A stretch of DNA of 59,830 bases from Bacteroidales bacterium. GTDB taxonomy: Bacteria; Bacteroidota; Bacteroidia; Bacteroidales; UBA4181. Both the position numbers and the translations under genes were made by a program. The notes beneath the pieces were generated by a model, which saw only the letters and a list, made by a program, of their open reading frames with translations, ran no database searches and had not been told where the DNA came from. Every line of letters begins with the position of its first letter. Position 1 is the stretch's first letter. Where the stretch lies: contig JAFWVY010000043.1 in NCBI GenBank assembly GCA_017523725.1, positions 1-59,830 of the forward strand. Direction: 5' to 3'. Shown here one piece after another: positions 52,589 to 59,830 of this stretch.

Positions 52589-53868
52589 TGAGAAAACTGG
52601 TGGACATATGGCGCTACATGCTGCTGGCTGGCGGTCTCGCGGTGCTGCCGCTACAGGCGCAGCTGCTGCAGCCGCTGCCGTCGCTGCCGTTCGCCCACTT
52701 CGAGCGCAATGTCTTGCAGATGGACGATTCGCTATGTCTGGAGCGTTTCTTCTCCCGGCTCGACACGCTGATATTCTATGGCCGGGGTGATGTGCGCGTG
52801 ATGCATATCGGCGGTTCGCACGTGCAGGCGGGCGTCATGACGCAGCAGTTGCGCGACCACCTGCTCGCGCTTTCTGAGGATTTGATGGGCGGACCGTATT
52901 TCGTCTTCCCGTTCTCGGCCGGCAAAACCAACACCCCCGCGCATTACCGGGTGACTTATACGGGCGACTGGCTGTTGAGCCGCAGCGCTGTCGTCAAACC
53001 GGAAAACCGGCGCATGGGCCTGGCCGGCGTGGCGGTCACGACGTCCGATACGGCGGCGACGTTCAGTGTGGTGACCCGCCCGCGCACCGAATCTCCGTCC
53101 GCGCCGTCGTACACGTTCGATACGGTCACGGTGCTGGGGTATACCGAAGCGGGGCAGGCGGAACCGGTCATCCGGTGGAACGCCGACACGGTCATCCGGG
53201 CAGAACGGCGGGCGGACGACCCGTTCTTCCATTTCCGGTTACCGGTCCGCACCGATTCAATCAGGGTGGCGATGGAGGGATTGCCCGGTACATTCACCGT
53301 AACTGGCATTCTGCTCGACAACGGCCGGCACGGACTGAGTCTGCAAGGCATCGGGGCCAACGGCGCCAAAGTATCGTCGTATCTGCTGTGCGAGGATTTC
53401 GAGCGTGACCTGGCGCTGATAAAACCCGATCTGGTCATCTTTGGCATCGGTATCAACGACGCCGTTGACACGCAATTCAGCAAACACCGCTTCAAGGAAG
53501 ATTACGATATGTTGATCAGTAAGATACGTATAGTTTCCCCGGATTGCGAGCTGCTGTTCATCACCAACAACGACAGTTACCGCCGGGTCCGGGCCGGCCG
53601 CTATCAAGTCAACCGGAACGGCCGGGATGCCGAGGAAGCCTTCCTTGAAATGGGCAGAAAATATGGCGCGGCTGTCTGGAACCAGTTCGACATCATGGGC
53701 GGCCTCGGCTCCATGCAGCAGTGGCAGGGTAAAGGCCTGGCGCAGACCGACAAGGTGCATTTCACGAACACCGGTTACCAGTTGGTGGGCGACCTGCTGT
53801 ACAATGCACTGATAACAGAGTATGTAAAACATGTCAGACGATTGGCTTCAAACGTAGAAGAAGAATAG
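52588..53868 (+). CDS. Exported SGNH-like protein (second of pair) with altered block I
   Basis: SGNH-fold protein of 426 aa, paralogue of the preceding one, with a signal peptide or anchor (about 5-24). The ATG at 52588 overlaps the upstream stop by one base (TGATG); a GTG three bases earlier is possible. Block I is VMHIGGSHVQAG, so the usual Asp of GDS is Gly while Ser remains. Block III is FGIGINDAVD and the C-terminal pair is DKVHFTNTGYQ. It may transfer acetyl groups, bind substrate or have a structural role beside its paralogue. The MBOAT gene begins at the next base after its stop. Confidence 0.8.
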   Translation: MRKLVDIWRYMLLAGGLAVLPLQAQLLQPLPSLPFAHFERNVLQMDDSLCLERFFSRLDTLIFYGRGDVRVMHIGGSHVQAGVMTQQLRDHLLALSEDLMGGPYFVFPFSAGKTNTPAHYRVTYTGDWLLSRSAVVKPENRRMGLAGVAVTTSDTAATFSVVTRPRTESPSAPSYTFDTVTVLGYTEAGQAEPVIRWNADTVIRAERRADDPFFHFRLPVRTDSIRVAMEGLPGTFTVTGILLDNGRHGLSLQGIGANGAKVSSYLLCEDFERDLALIKPDLVIFGIGINDAVDTQFSKHRFKEDYDMLISKIRIVSPDCELLFITNNDSYRRVRAGRYQVNRNGRDAEEAFLEMGRKYGAAVWNQFDIMGGLGSMQQWQGKGLAQTDKVHFTNTGYQLVGDLLYNALITEYVKHVRRLASNVEEE

Positions 53869-55737
53869 ATGCAGACTCCTGCCGACATAGCATGCGATTT
53901 TCTGTGGAAGCTCTTCGCTTTCGACAAGCAGCACCCGCTGTTGTTCACGCAGTTCTATTTCTGGGTTTTCTTCGCGCTCGTGCTGGCTGTGCTCTGTCTG
54001 ATCCGCCGCAACCGGTGCCATTTGCGCAACGCCTTCCTCTTCTTCGCCAGCCTGTTCTTCTATTACAAGACGAGCGGCCTCTTCACGCTGATTCTGATTT
54101 TCGTCACCTGCTACAACTTCGTTGCGGCACGTTGGATGGCGTCCCGGTCTTCCGAGGCGGCCCGCCGGACCGTCGTGGTGCTGAGTATCATTGTGAATCT
54201 GTTCGTGTTGTGTTACTTCAAGTATACCTATTTCTTCACGGACGTAGCCAATCACCTGTTCGGCACGCACTGGGCTGTGTACGACGTGTTTGCATGGGCG
54301 GGCAACCGCCTGACGCACAGCAACCGGTTCAGTGTCGATGACATTCTGCTGCCGGTGGGCATCTCGTTCTATACTTTCCAGGCCATCAGCTATGTCATGG
54401 ATGTGTACCGCCGGCGTGTGACTCCGCTGAGCAATATCCTCGACTTCGGCTTCTATGTCAGTTTCTTTCCGCAGCTGGTCGCCGGCCCCATTGTCCGTGC
54501 GCAGGATTTCGTACCGCAGCTGCACCGGCCTTTTTTCCTGGCACGCCGCCAGTTCGGGATGGCCATGTTCTGGATTATGAACGGACTGGTCAAGAAGATT
54601 GTGCTGAGCGATTACATCGCCGTCAACTTCGTGGACCGCGTGTTCGGCAATCCGCTGCTGTATTCCGGCTTTGAAAACCTGGTTTCGCTGTTCGGCTACT
54701 CGCTGCAAGTGTATGTCGATTTCTCTGGCTATACCGACATTGCCACCGGGGTAGCCATGCTGATGGGATTCTATCTGCCGAAGAACTTCAATTCGCCGTA
54801 CAAGGCCAAGCATCCGGGCGAATTCTGGAAACGGTGGCACATCTCGCTGTCCCGCTGGCTTCAGGATTACCTCTATATCCCACTCGGGGGCAACCGCAAT
54901 GCCACGTTCGGCACCTGGTGCATCATCGTGGTCATCGCGGCGGTCGCGGCGTTCCTTTCGGGCAGTCTGTGGGTGGCCGGCGGCGTGGCGCTGGTGGCGG
55001 CCGTGCTGGCTTTCACGGCGTATTTCCGGCCGGACAAGCGGAAGAAGATCACGACCAATGTCAATGCGCTCAATACCATGTTGCTCGGCGGTCTCTGGCA
55101 TGGAGCTTCCTGGAATTTCATGATCTGGGGCGGACTGAACGGCATCGGTATGATTGTCTATAAATTCTGGCGTGACTGGAACGTCTATGTCCGGACACTG
55201 GTCATGGTTCTGGTTGTGGCCGCGCTGCGCGCCTGCTGCGTCTGGTGGCCGCATCCGGTTTTCCGGATGTTCTTCGTGTGGATGGGCATCATCCTGGCAG
55301 GCAATGTGCTCCGCGCGGGCTACGCCTTGCTGGGCGGCCGCCGTCCTCTGGCCTGGCTGCGCGATGCCTGGGCGATACTCCAGACGTTCACTTTCATCAC
55401 TTTCACGCGCCTGTTTTTCCGGGCCGGTTCCAACCTCGATCCGGCCGAAGCCAACGAGACGGCCTGGCGCACAGCGCAGGACATGGTGCACCAGATCGGC
55501 GGCACATGGAACCTCCAGGCCATCCCGGACATGGTGGTCCATTACCGTATGGTGTTCCTCCTGATTGTCTTCGGCATGGTGGTGCACTGGCTGCCGGAAC
55601 GTCTGAAACGGTGCTATCGCTTGTGGTTCGCCTGTATGCCGCTGCCCTGGATGGTGCTGGTCGTGGTGCTGATTGTCTTCGTGATGTACCAGTTCATCAC
55701 AGCCGATCTGCAATCGTTTATCTACTTCCAATTCTGA
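53869..55737 (+). CDS. MBOAT-family membrane O-acyltransferase
   Basis: Polytopic inner-membrane protein of 622 aa, about 11-12 TM helices, of the AlgI/DltB/PatA type. These channel acetyl (or other acyl) groups from cytoplasmic donors to an extracytoplasmic SGNH partner that decorates a polysaccharide. The catalytic His411 is in LGGLWHGASWNF. The conserved earlier blocks are LLPVGISFYTFQAISYVMDV, FFPQLVAGPIVRA, YVDFSGYTDIATG and FWKRWHISLSRWLQDY. It starts the base after the second SGNH gene, so translational coupling is likely. The acceptor glycan is unknown; the LysM protein in the same operon points to peptidoglycan or a wall-linked polymer. Confidence 0.92.
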   Translation: MQTPADIACDFLWKLFAFDKQHPLLFTQFYFWVFFALVLAVLCLIRRNRCHLRNAFLFFASLFFYYKTSGLFTLILIFVTCYNFVAARWMASRSSEAARRTVVVLSIIVNLFVLCYFKYTYFFTDVANHLFGTHWAVYDVFAWAGNRLTHSNRFSVDDILLPVGISFYTFQAISYVMDVYRRRVTPLSNILDFGFYVSFFPQLVAGPIVRAQDFVPQLHRPFFLARRQFGMAMFWIMNGLVKKIVLSDYIAVNFVDRVFGNPLLYSGFENLVSLFGYSLQVYVDFSGYTDIATGVAMLMGFYLPKNFNSPYKAKHPGEFWKRWHISLSRWLQDYLYIPLGGNRNATFGTWCIIVVIAAVAAFLSGSLWVAGGVALVAAVLAFTAYFRPDKRKKITTNVNALNTMLLGGLWHGASWNFMIWGGLNGIGMIVYKFWRDWNVYVRTLVMVLVVAALRACCVWWPHPVFRMFFVWMGIILAGNVLRAGYALLGGRRPLAWLRDAWAILQTFTFITFTRLFFRAGSNLDPAEANETAWRTAQDMVHQIGGTWNLQAIPDMVVHYRMVFLLIVFGMVVHWLPERLKRCYRLWFACMPLPWMVLVVVLIVFVMYQFITADLQSFIYFQF

Positions 55738-55819
55738 CGCCGGTCGCGCCGATTTTTCACAAAAAATCTTAAAAAACTGGTCAGAATGCTTGTTTTACAC
55801 CCTTTTCGGTTCCGGGATA

Positions 55820-55851
55820 CTTGCATACGATGTGGCTTTGTTGTACGTTTG
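55820..55851 (+). promoter_or_regulatory. Promoter of the oligogalacturonate lyase gene
   Basis: CTTG (55820-55823), a 20-base spacer and TACGTTTG (55844-55851). The leader would be about 18 bases before the ATG at 55876. The -7 is embedded in a perfect palindrome. Confidence 0.65.
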
Positions 55852-55856
55852 TACAA
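55841..55856. promoter_or_regulatory. Palindromic operator candidate over the -7 element
   Basis: TTGTAC-GTTT-GTACAA, a perfect 6-bp inverted repeat that covers the -7 box and the expected start region. A repressor bound here would block transcription. The regulator is not encoded nearby. Confidence 0.4.
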
Positions 55857-55875
55857 TTTTTTTAATCATGTAGAT

Positions 55876-57339
55876 ATGAGAAAATTCCATTACTTTCTTT
55901 TCGCGGCTGCGATGCTGATGCTGTCGGTGTCCGCGCAAGGCCAGATCGGCCGTCGTTTCCCTTCGGAGCGGAAGGTTGTCAAAGACCCGGTCACCGGTGT
56001 TGAACTTGTATTCCTGACCAGTCAGCAGGGTGTTGGCAATGCCAAGCCGTATCAGACACACAATCAGTGGACATGTGATGGCAAATGGGTGATCTTCACT
56101 TCTTCGCAGCGTGTTCAGGGCGAAGCGCTGTTGGTGAACGAAGAAACCGGCGACATCGTCCAGGTTACCGAGGGTGGTTACAACGGCATGTTGAACCTGT
56201 CGCGCAAAGAAATGAAACTTTACATTTCCCGGCCGCATTACGACAAAGAAACACGGAAACAGCTCGATAAATACAACAAGGAAGTGGCGGCACTCCGCAA
56301 GCAGATGCAGGCTTCCGGTCAGCAGGCCGGGCAGCGTCAGCAGTTGCAGACCAAGACCCCGCGTCCTGTGGTCGGCAACGAATTCGTAGCCATCGATCTG
56401 TCGGCCGTTCTGGCCGACAGCGAAGCCGGCAAGATGAAAAAAATGTCCGAATATGAGACGGTGCTCGGCGTTACGCCCGTGGAATGGGGCGGCGGCACAC
56501 TGGCTGCCTTGGACGGCGACGAGAAGATTGCGTTCTTCTCGGTGGGCCGGGAGTATGCGGCATCGCAGGCCGGCGACATGGTCATGGAGAAGACTTTCGG
56601 CCCCCGCAACATGGGCGCCGGTCCTTCGGGTCTGGCCTATATGGACCTGACCAACGGCGAGTGCCACTACATCCGCACGATTCCCTTCCAGGTGGGCCAT
56701 ATCCAGGGCAATCCGTGGCACGCCAAAGAAGTTGTGTTCTGCTGGGAAACAGGCGGCAAGGCTCCTACGCGCGTGTGGGCCATGAATGCCGACGGATCGA
56801 ATTACCGTCCTGTATACAAAGAGGCTTCGCACGACTGGGTGACGCATGAAGCAGTCATCACCGAGGATGAGATAGTCATTGCAGTGCTCGGACACCGTCC
56901 GATTTCCGAGACGCAGGAGGCCAGTGACAATACCGGCGATCCGACGAATCCGGGCCAGGAACTCAGCTGGGGTTACAGCGGTACCCGCGAATATGCCACC
57001 GGTATCGCCACGGTGAACCTGCGGACCCGCGAGTTCATCCTGGAGGGACAGATTCCTTTCGGCAGCGGTTTCTGGCATGTGGCCGGTTCTGTTGACGGCA
57101 ACTGGGTGGCAGGCGACGACTTCGCCCGCAATATCTATCTGGTAGACCGTCACACCCACGAACTCATCCACCTTTCGGCCGGTCATAAGGAAACGGCTTC
57201 CGACCATCCGCATCCGACGTTCAAACCGGATGGCACGGCCATCGAGATCCAGTCGGCCATGCTGCAGGAGGATGGGAAAAGCCGCGACATCTGCATCATC
57301 AAGATGCCGCAGTATCTGCTCGACCGTTACAAGAAATAG
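55876..57339 (+). CDS. Oligogalacturonate lyase-like protein (PL22-type beta-propeller)
   Basis: Exported protein of 487 aa with a signal peptide (about 1-20). The ATG at 55876 fits the promoter and the signal. The beta-propeller shows PL22 marks: HNQWTCDGKWVIFTS, VGHIQGNPWHAKEVVF, a candidate catalytic/metal His in HDWVTHEAVITEDE, GSGFWHVAGS, and the end block TASDHPHPTFKPDG with metal-binding His. The family cleaves unsaturated di- and trigalacturonate to 5-keto-4-deoxyuronate. A Gln-rich insertion (QASGQQAGQRQQLQTK, residues about 141-156) interrupts an early blade. PL22 is often cytoplasmic; a signal peptide is notable and suggests periplasmic action. Confidence 0.8.
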   Translation: MRKFHYFLFAAAMLMLSVSAQGQIGRRFPSERKVVKDPVTGVELVFLTSQQGVGNAKPYQTHNQWTCDGKWVIFTSSQRVQGEALLVNEETGDIVQVTEGGYNGMLNLSRKEMKLYISRPHYDKETRKQLDKYNKEVAALRKQMQASGQQAGQRQQLQTKTPRPVVGNEFVAIDLSAVLADSEAGKMKKMSEYETVLGVTPVEWGGGTLAALDGDEKIAFFSVGREYAASQAGDMVMEKTFGPRNMGAGPSGLAYMDLTNGECHYIRTIPFQVGHIQGNPWHAKEVVFCWETGGKAPTRVWAMNADGSNYRPVYKEASHDWVTHEAVITEDEIVIAVLGHRPISETQEASDNTGDPTNPGQELSWGYSGTREYATGIATVNLRTREFILEGQIPFGSGFWHVAGSVDGNWVAGDDFARNIYLVDRHTHELIHLSAGHKETASDHPHPTFKPDGTAIEIQSAMLQEDGKSRDICIIKMPQYLLDRYKK

Positions 57340-57384
57340 TTCGGCCGGTATTCACGTGAATTTATTATTTAATTGAATAAAACA

Positions 57385-58293
57385 ATGCAATTCAGAAAAT
57401 TGTTCCTGGTGTCCGTCTTTGCGACACTTCTTTTTCCGGTACTGCTTTCGGCGGCCGATAATGCGCAAGTCGGTTCTGTAACCGTAACCAGCCGTCCGAG
57501 TGGTGCTGAGGTCTTTATTGATGGAGAACAGCATGGCGTGACGCCCTGTACGGTTCCCAACCTTTCTATCGGGACGCACCGGGTGGTGGTCCGTCTGGCG
57601 GGATATCAGCTTTTCTCCGGCAACGCCTCTGTCGTGACGGGCAAGAACAGCACGGTACAGGCCAGACTGCTTCCGATGGAAGCCGCCCCCGAAGATGACG
57701 GCACCGGCAAGAAACGCAAAAAAATCGAAGGTATCATCCGTTCGGATTTCTTCGGTCAGACCCGTTACTATGCCGGTTATGCATGGGCCTTCGGTAATTA
57801 CAAATCCAATGAGTTTGCTGCAGGTATGGTTCATCGCCGCCTGAATCTCGAACTCGGCTATTCGGCGCCCAGCGGCACCATCGACTGCGGTGGCAACTTC
57901 CTGCCGACCCGCCATCAGAGTGATATCTGGAGTCACCATCATTCGCTGGAACATGCCATCACCGGCCGGGTTGGCCTGGTGGTCGGGCAGAGCGAGCAGG
58001 TGTGCCTCATCACGCAACTTGGCTACACTTCGTTTCTGATGAAGGGATTTAAATGCCCGCACAATGAAGTGCCGGACGACCCGAATCATGAGTCGCACAT
58101 GAAGTCCGGTTCTGTTGGCTTCCGTCTGGATTACATGCTGACCAAGTGGTTTGCCCTGACGGCGACTACTGAACTCGATTTCCGGCTCGGTCAGGATGAC
58201 TATGTTAAGGACATCATCGACAAGGCATCGGTCTCCATGAACGACTGGGCAACCGGCCTCCGCTTCAAAGTGGGCGCCACGTTTGTACTGTAA
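57385..58293 (+). CDS. PEGA-domain protein with putative beta-barrel
   Basis: Exported protein of 302 aa. The ATG at 57385 is preferred over a TTG at 57373. After the signal peptide (about 1-23), residues 28-90 form a PEGA domain (VTVTSRPSGAEVFIDGEQHG, LAGYQLFSG), a small beta domain common in surface proteins. A basic linker (KKRKKIEG) leads to alternating strands with many aromatic residues that end TGLRFKVGATFVL, fitting an outer-membrane barrel. Function unknown. It follows the lyase gene by 45 bases and is closed by a strong terminator, so the two may form one transcript. Confidence 0.75.
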   Translation: MQFRKLFLVSVFATLLFPVLLSAADNAQVGSVTVTSRPSGAEVFIDGEQHGVTPCTVPNLSIGTHRVVVRLAGYQLFSGNASVVTGKNSTVQARLLPMEAAPEDDGTGKKRKKIEGIIRSDFFGQTRYYAGYAWAFGNYKSNEFAAGMVHRRLNLELGYSAPSGTIDCGGNFLPTRHQSDIWSHHHSLEHAITGRVGLVVGQSEQVCLITQLGYTSFLMKGFKCPHNEVPDDPNHESHMKSGSVGFRLDYMLTKWFALTATTELDFRLGQDDYVKDIIDKASVSMNDWATGLRFKVGATFVL

Positions 58294-58313
58294 GTTTTCG
58301 CTGAATATCAGAG

Positions 58314-58345
58314 AGAGGCCGGCTTTGGAGTCGGCCTCTTTTTTT
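58314..58345 (+). terminator. Terminator of the PEGA-domain gene
   Basis: Perfect 8-bp stem AGAGGCCG/CGGCCTCT (58314-58321 with 58332-58339), followed by a run of T to 58345. The inverted copy of the 104-bp repeat starts immediately after. Confidence 0.88.
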
Positions 58346-58347
58346 GT

Positions 58348-58471
58348 ACCTGCGGCGCGGGCCCTCCCACGGCATCTGCAATGCTCTGAGCGTTTCGAAT
58401 GACCCGAAGATTTCGAAGGTTCTGGAGGTTCCGAAGGAATATGCTTCTCAGACGTCGCGCCTGTGGCGCGA
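58348..58471 (-). repeat. Inverted single copy of the ~104-bp intergenic repeat (module X)
   Basis: Part of the 345-base gap 58294-58638. The minus strand reads GTCGCGCC-ACA-GGCGCGAC, then GTCTGAGAAGCATATTCC, CCTTCGAAATCTTCGGG and GCATTGCAGATGCCGTGGGA, matching both units at 42777-43016. As at the other locus, the repeat's 3' end faces a terminator. Confidence 0.8.
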
Positions 58472-58475
58472 CCCT

Positions 58476-58540
58476 TCCCACGGCGAAGCCGTGGGGGGAT
58501 GAACGCAGCGAAGGTTTGCCGGGGCAAGCCTGCCGGAACA
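58476..58540 (+). repeat. Module Y of the intergenic repeat family, intact-looking copy
   Basis: A hairpin (CCACGGC-GAA-GCCGTGG, 58478-58494), then GGGGGATGAACGCAGCGAAGG and GGTTTGCCGGGGCAAGCCTG, matches the two split parts at 42545-42648. It joins directly to module X. Confidence 0.6.
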
Positions 58541-58590
58541 AGAGGCCTCCTGCCGGGTCAGGTATCGGTGAAGACATTGCTGTGGCCGCG

Positions 58591-58620
58591 TTGCCCTTTC
58601 GTCCCGTTATGTTATCTTTG
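58591..58620 (+). promoter_or_regulatory. Promoter of nfo
   Basis: TTG (58591-58593), a 19-base spacer and TATCTTTG (58613-58620). The ATG at 58639 follows after about 12 transcribed bases. Confidence 0.68.
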
Positions 58621-58638
58621 CAAGAAAAACAACATCCT

Positions 58639-59472
58639 ATGTTCACCATCGGTTGTCATCTTTCGGCATCGAAAGGCTATCTGCACATGGGCAAGGAGGC
58701 CTTGTCCATCGGCGCATCCACGTTTCAGTACTTTTCGAGAAATCCGCGCGGCGGTGCGGCGCGGCCGGTCGACCCGGAGGACTGTGCGGCGCTTCGTGCG
58801 TGGATGGCCGACCATGCGATGCCGGTCATTCTGGCCCATGCACCCTATACGCTCAACGCCTGTTCCGCCGATCCTGCCTTGCGCGAGTTCGCTGAAAATG
58901 TCATGCGCGAAGACCTCCGGACGATGGAGTATCTGCCCGGGAATCTGTATAATTTCCATCCCGGCAGCCATGTCGGACAGGGGGGCGAGACCGCTGTGGA
59001 GCAGATTTCAGGGCTGTTGAACCGGGTCCTTTGGCCGGAACAGCAGACCACGGTGCTTCTCGAAGCCATGTCAGGCAAGGGCAGCGAGGTGGGCCGCACG
59101 TTCGAAGAACTGCGTGCCATCATAGACCGGGTCTCTTTGCAGGAGAAAATGGGCGTCTGTCTGGACACGTGCCATGTATATGCGGCCGGGTACGATGTCG
59201 TCAACCACCTGGACGAAGTGTTGGCGGCGTTCGACCGTATCATCGGTCTGTCCCGTCTGAAAGCCATCCATCTCAACGACAGCATGACACCGTTCGACAG
59301 CCACAAAGACCGTCATGAGAAAATCGGCGCCGGCACGCTCGGCGCGGACGCCATCCGGCGCATCATCAATCATCCTTTACTGCGCGACCTGCCGTTTTTC
59401 CTCGAAACGCCGAACGAACTCGACGGCTACGCGGCTGAAATCGCGTTGCTGAAGTCCTGGCGCGAGGACTGA
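58639..59472 (+). CDS. nfo: Deoxyribonuclease IV (AP endonuclease)
   Basis: Endonuclease IV, 277 aa, the usual length. It cuts DNA 5' of abasic sites in base-excision repair. All trinuclear zinc ligand blocks are visible: [62 protein letters not shown] and FFLETPNE. The ATG at 58639 gives the family N-terminus ([14 protein letters not shown]); the longer reading to 58399 is intergenic repeat. Convergent with gap, sharing a terminator. Confidence 0.97.
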   Translation: MFTIGCHLSASKGYLHMGKEALSIGASTFQYFSRNPRGGAARPVDPEDCAALRAWMADHAMPVILAHAPYTLNACSADPALREFAENVMREDLRTMEYLPGNLYNFHPGSHVGQGGETAVEQISGLLNRVLWPEQQTTVLLEAMSGKGSEVGRTFEELRAIIDRVSLQEKMGVCLDTCHVYAAGYDVVNHLDEVLAAFDRIIGLSRLKAIHLNDSMTPFDSHKDRHEKIGAGTLGADAIRRIINHPLLRDLPFFLETPNELDGYAAEIALLKSWRED

Positions 59473-59486
59473 GAATTGAAAGAAAA

Positions 59487-59517
59487 TAAAAAAAGGCGGC
59501 CCATCGAGCCGCCTTTT
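59487..59517. terminator. Bidirectional terminator between nfo and gap
   Basis: Perfect 10-bp stem AAAAGGCGGC/GCCGCCTTTT (59491-59500 with 59508-59517) with A and T runs on the outer sides, serving both convergent genes. Confidence 0.88.
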
Positions 59518-59534
59518 CATTTATATCCAGATGA

Positions 59535-59830
<296 letters not shown>

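Noticed and set aside
53848..55731. Minus-strand open frame of 627 codons opposite the MBOAT gene
   Set aside because: Shadow of a clear membrane-protein gene; rich in His, Gln and Arg with no fold, signal or promoter.

Overview
The window is chromosomal DNA of a GC-rich Bacteroidota, most likely a gut-type Bacteroidales. GC content and gene style fit Rikenellaceae/Alistipes, but nothing here proves the genus. Support comes from the many TAnnTTTG promoter -7 elements with almost no Shine-Dalgarno use, lipoproteins with acidic residues after the lipidated Cys, BspA-like surface repeats, GldB, and pectin-degrading hydrolases. No transposase, integrase, phage gene, CRISPR array or rRNA is visible. 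There is one tRNA (Val, TAC). The gap gene is cut by the right edge.

Layout. 0-6.6 kb: a BspA-like surface lipoprotein, a short scar made of two decayed gene ends (2288-2406), then a minus-strand group for rhamnogalacturonan: GH106-like rhamnosidase, a small membrane protein with 35-residue acidic repeats, and an SGNH/CE12-like acetylesterase. 6.7-13.0 kb: a six-gene minus-strand operon headed by an ECF sigma factor and a one-TM anti-sigma candidate, followed by an exported protein with TonB-plug-like pieces, a reduced FtsX/MacB-like membrane protein and two paralogous exported proteins of unknown function. 13.1-17.3 kb: a DUF4298 protein, a low-GC YhcG-type nuclease, and an NAD(P)H:flavin oxidoreductase, alpha/beta hydrolase and NAD-dependent epimerase. 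17.4-23.9 kb: a housekeeping run on the minus strand (dCMP deaminase, C-terminal processing protease, KdgK-like sugar kinase, thrS, infC, rpmI, rplT). 23.9-26.0 kb: GldB-like lipoprotein, FtsB-like divisome protein and a beta-barrel protein. 26.0-31.0 kb: rimP-nusA-infB with a terminator-like hairpin in its leader. 31-40 kb: GH2 glycosidase, rlmD, GTP-type PEP carboxykinase, a LysE-type exporter, two lipoproteins and tRNA-Val. 40-46.6 kb: glutathione peroxidase, a secreted CotH-type kinase, a DUF4412-like protein and a large beta-helix lipoprotein; the last three carry Met/Gly/Phe-rich low-complexity tracts. 46.7-49 kb: a DUF2156 protein and a nucleotide-sugar dehydrogenase. 49.1-55.7 kb: a tightly overlapped operon of a ketopantoate reductase-like enzyme, a LysM protein with a transglycosylase-like domain lacking its expected Glu, two exported SGNH proteins and an MBOAT acyltransferase. 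55.8-59.8 kb: a PL22-type oligogalacturonate lyase, a PEGA/beta-barrel protein, endonuclease IV and the end of gap.

Best candidates for new biology: (1) the LysM / two-SGNH / MBOAT operon, which looks like an envelope-glycan O-acetylation machine with a built-in peptidoglycan-binding pseudo-enzyme; (2) an undescribed ~104-bp intergenic repeat with a companion module, present at 42.5-43.0 kb and 58.3-58.5 kb and abutting a terminator both times; (3) the scar at 2.3 kb, a fossil deletion of a paralogue of the 14.8-17.3 kb cassette; (4) the ECF-sigma operon with its stripped permease-like protein; (5) the CotH neighbourhood with Gly/Met-rich tracts.
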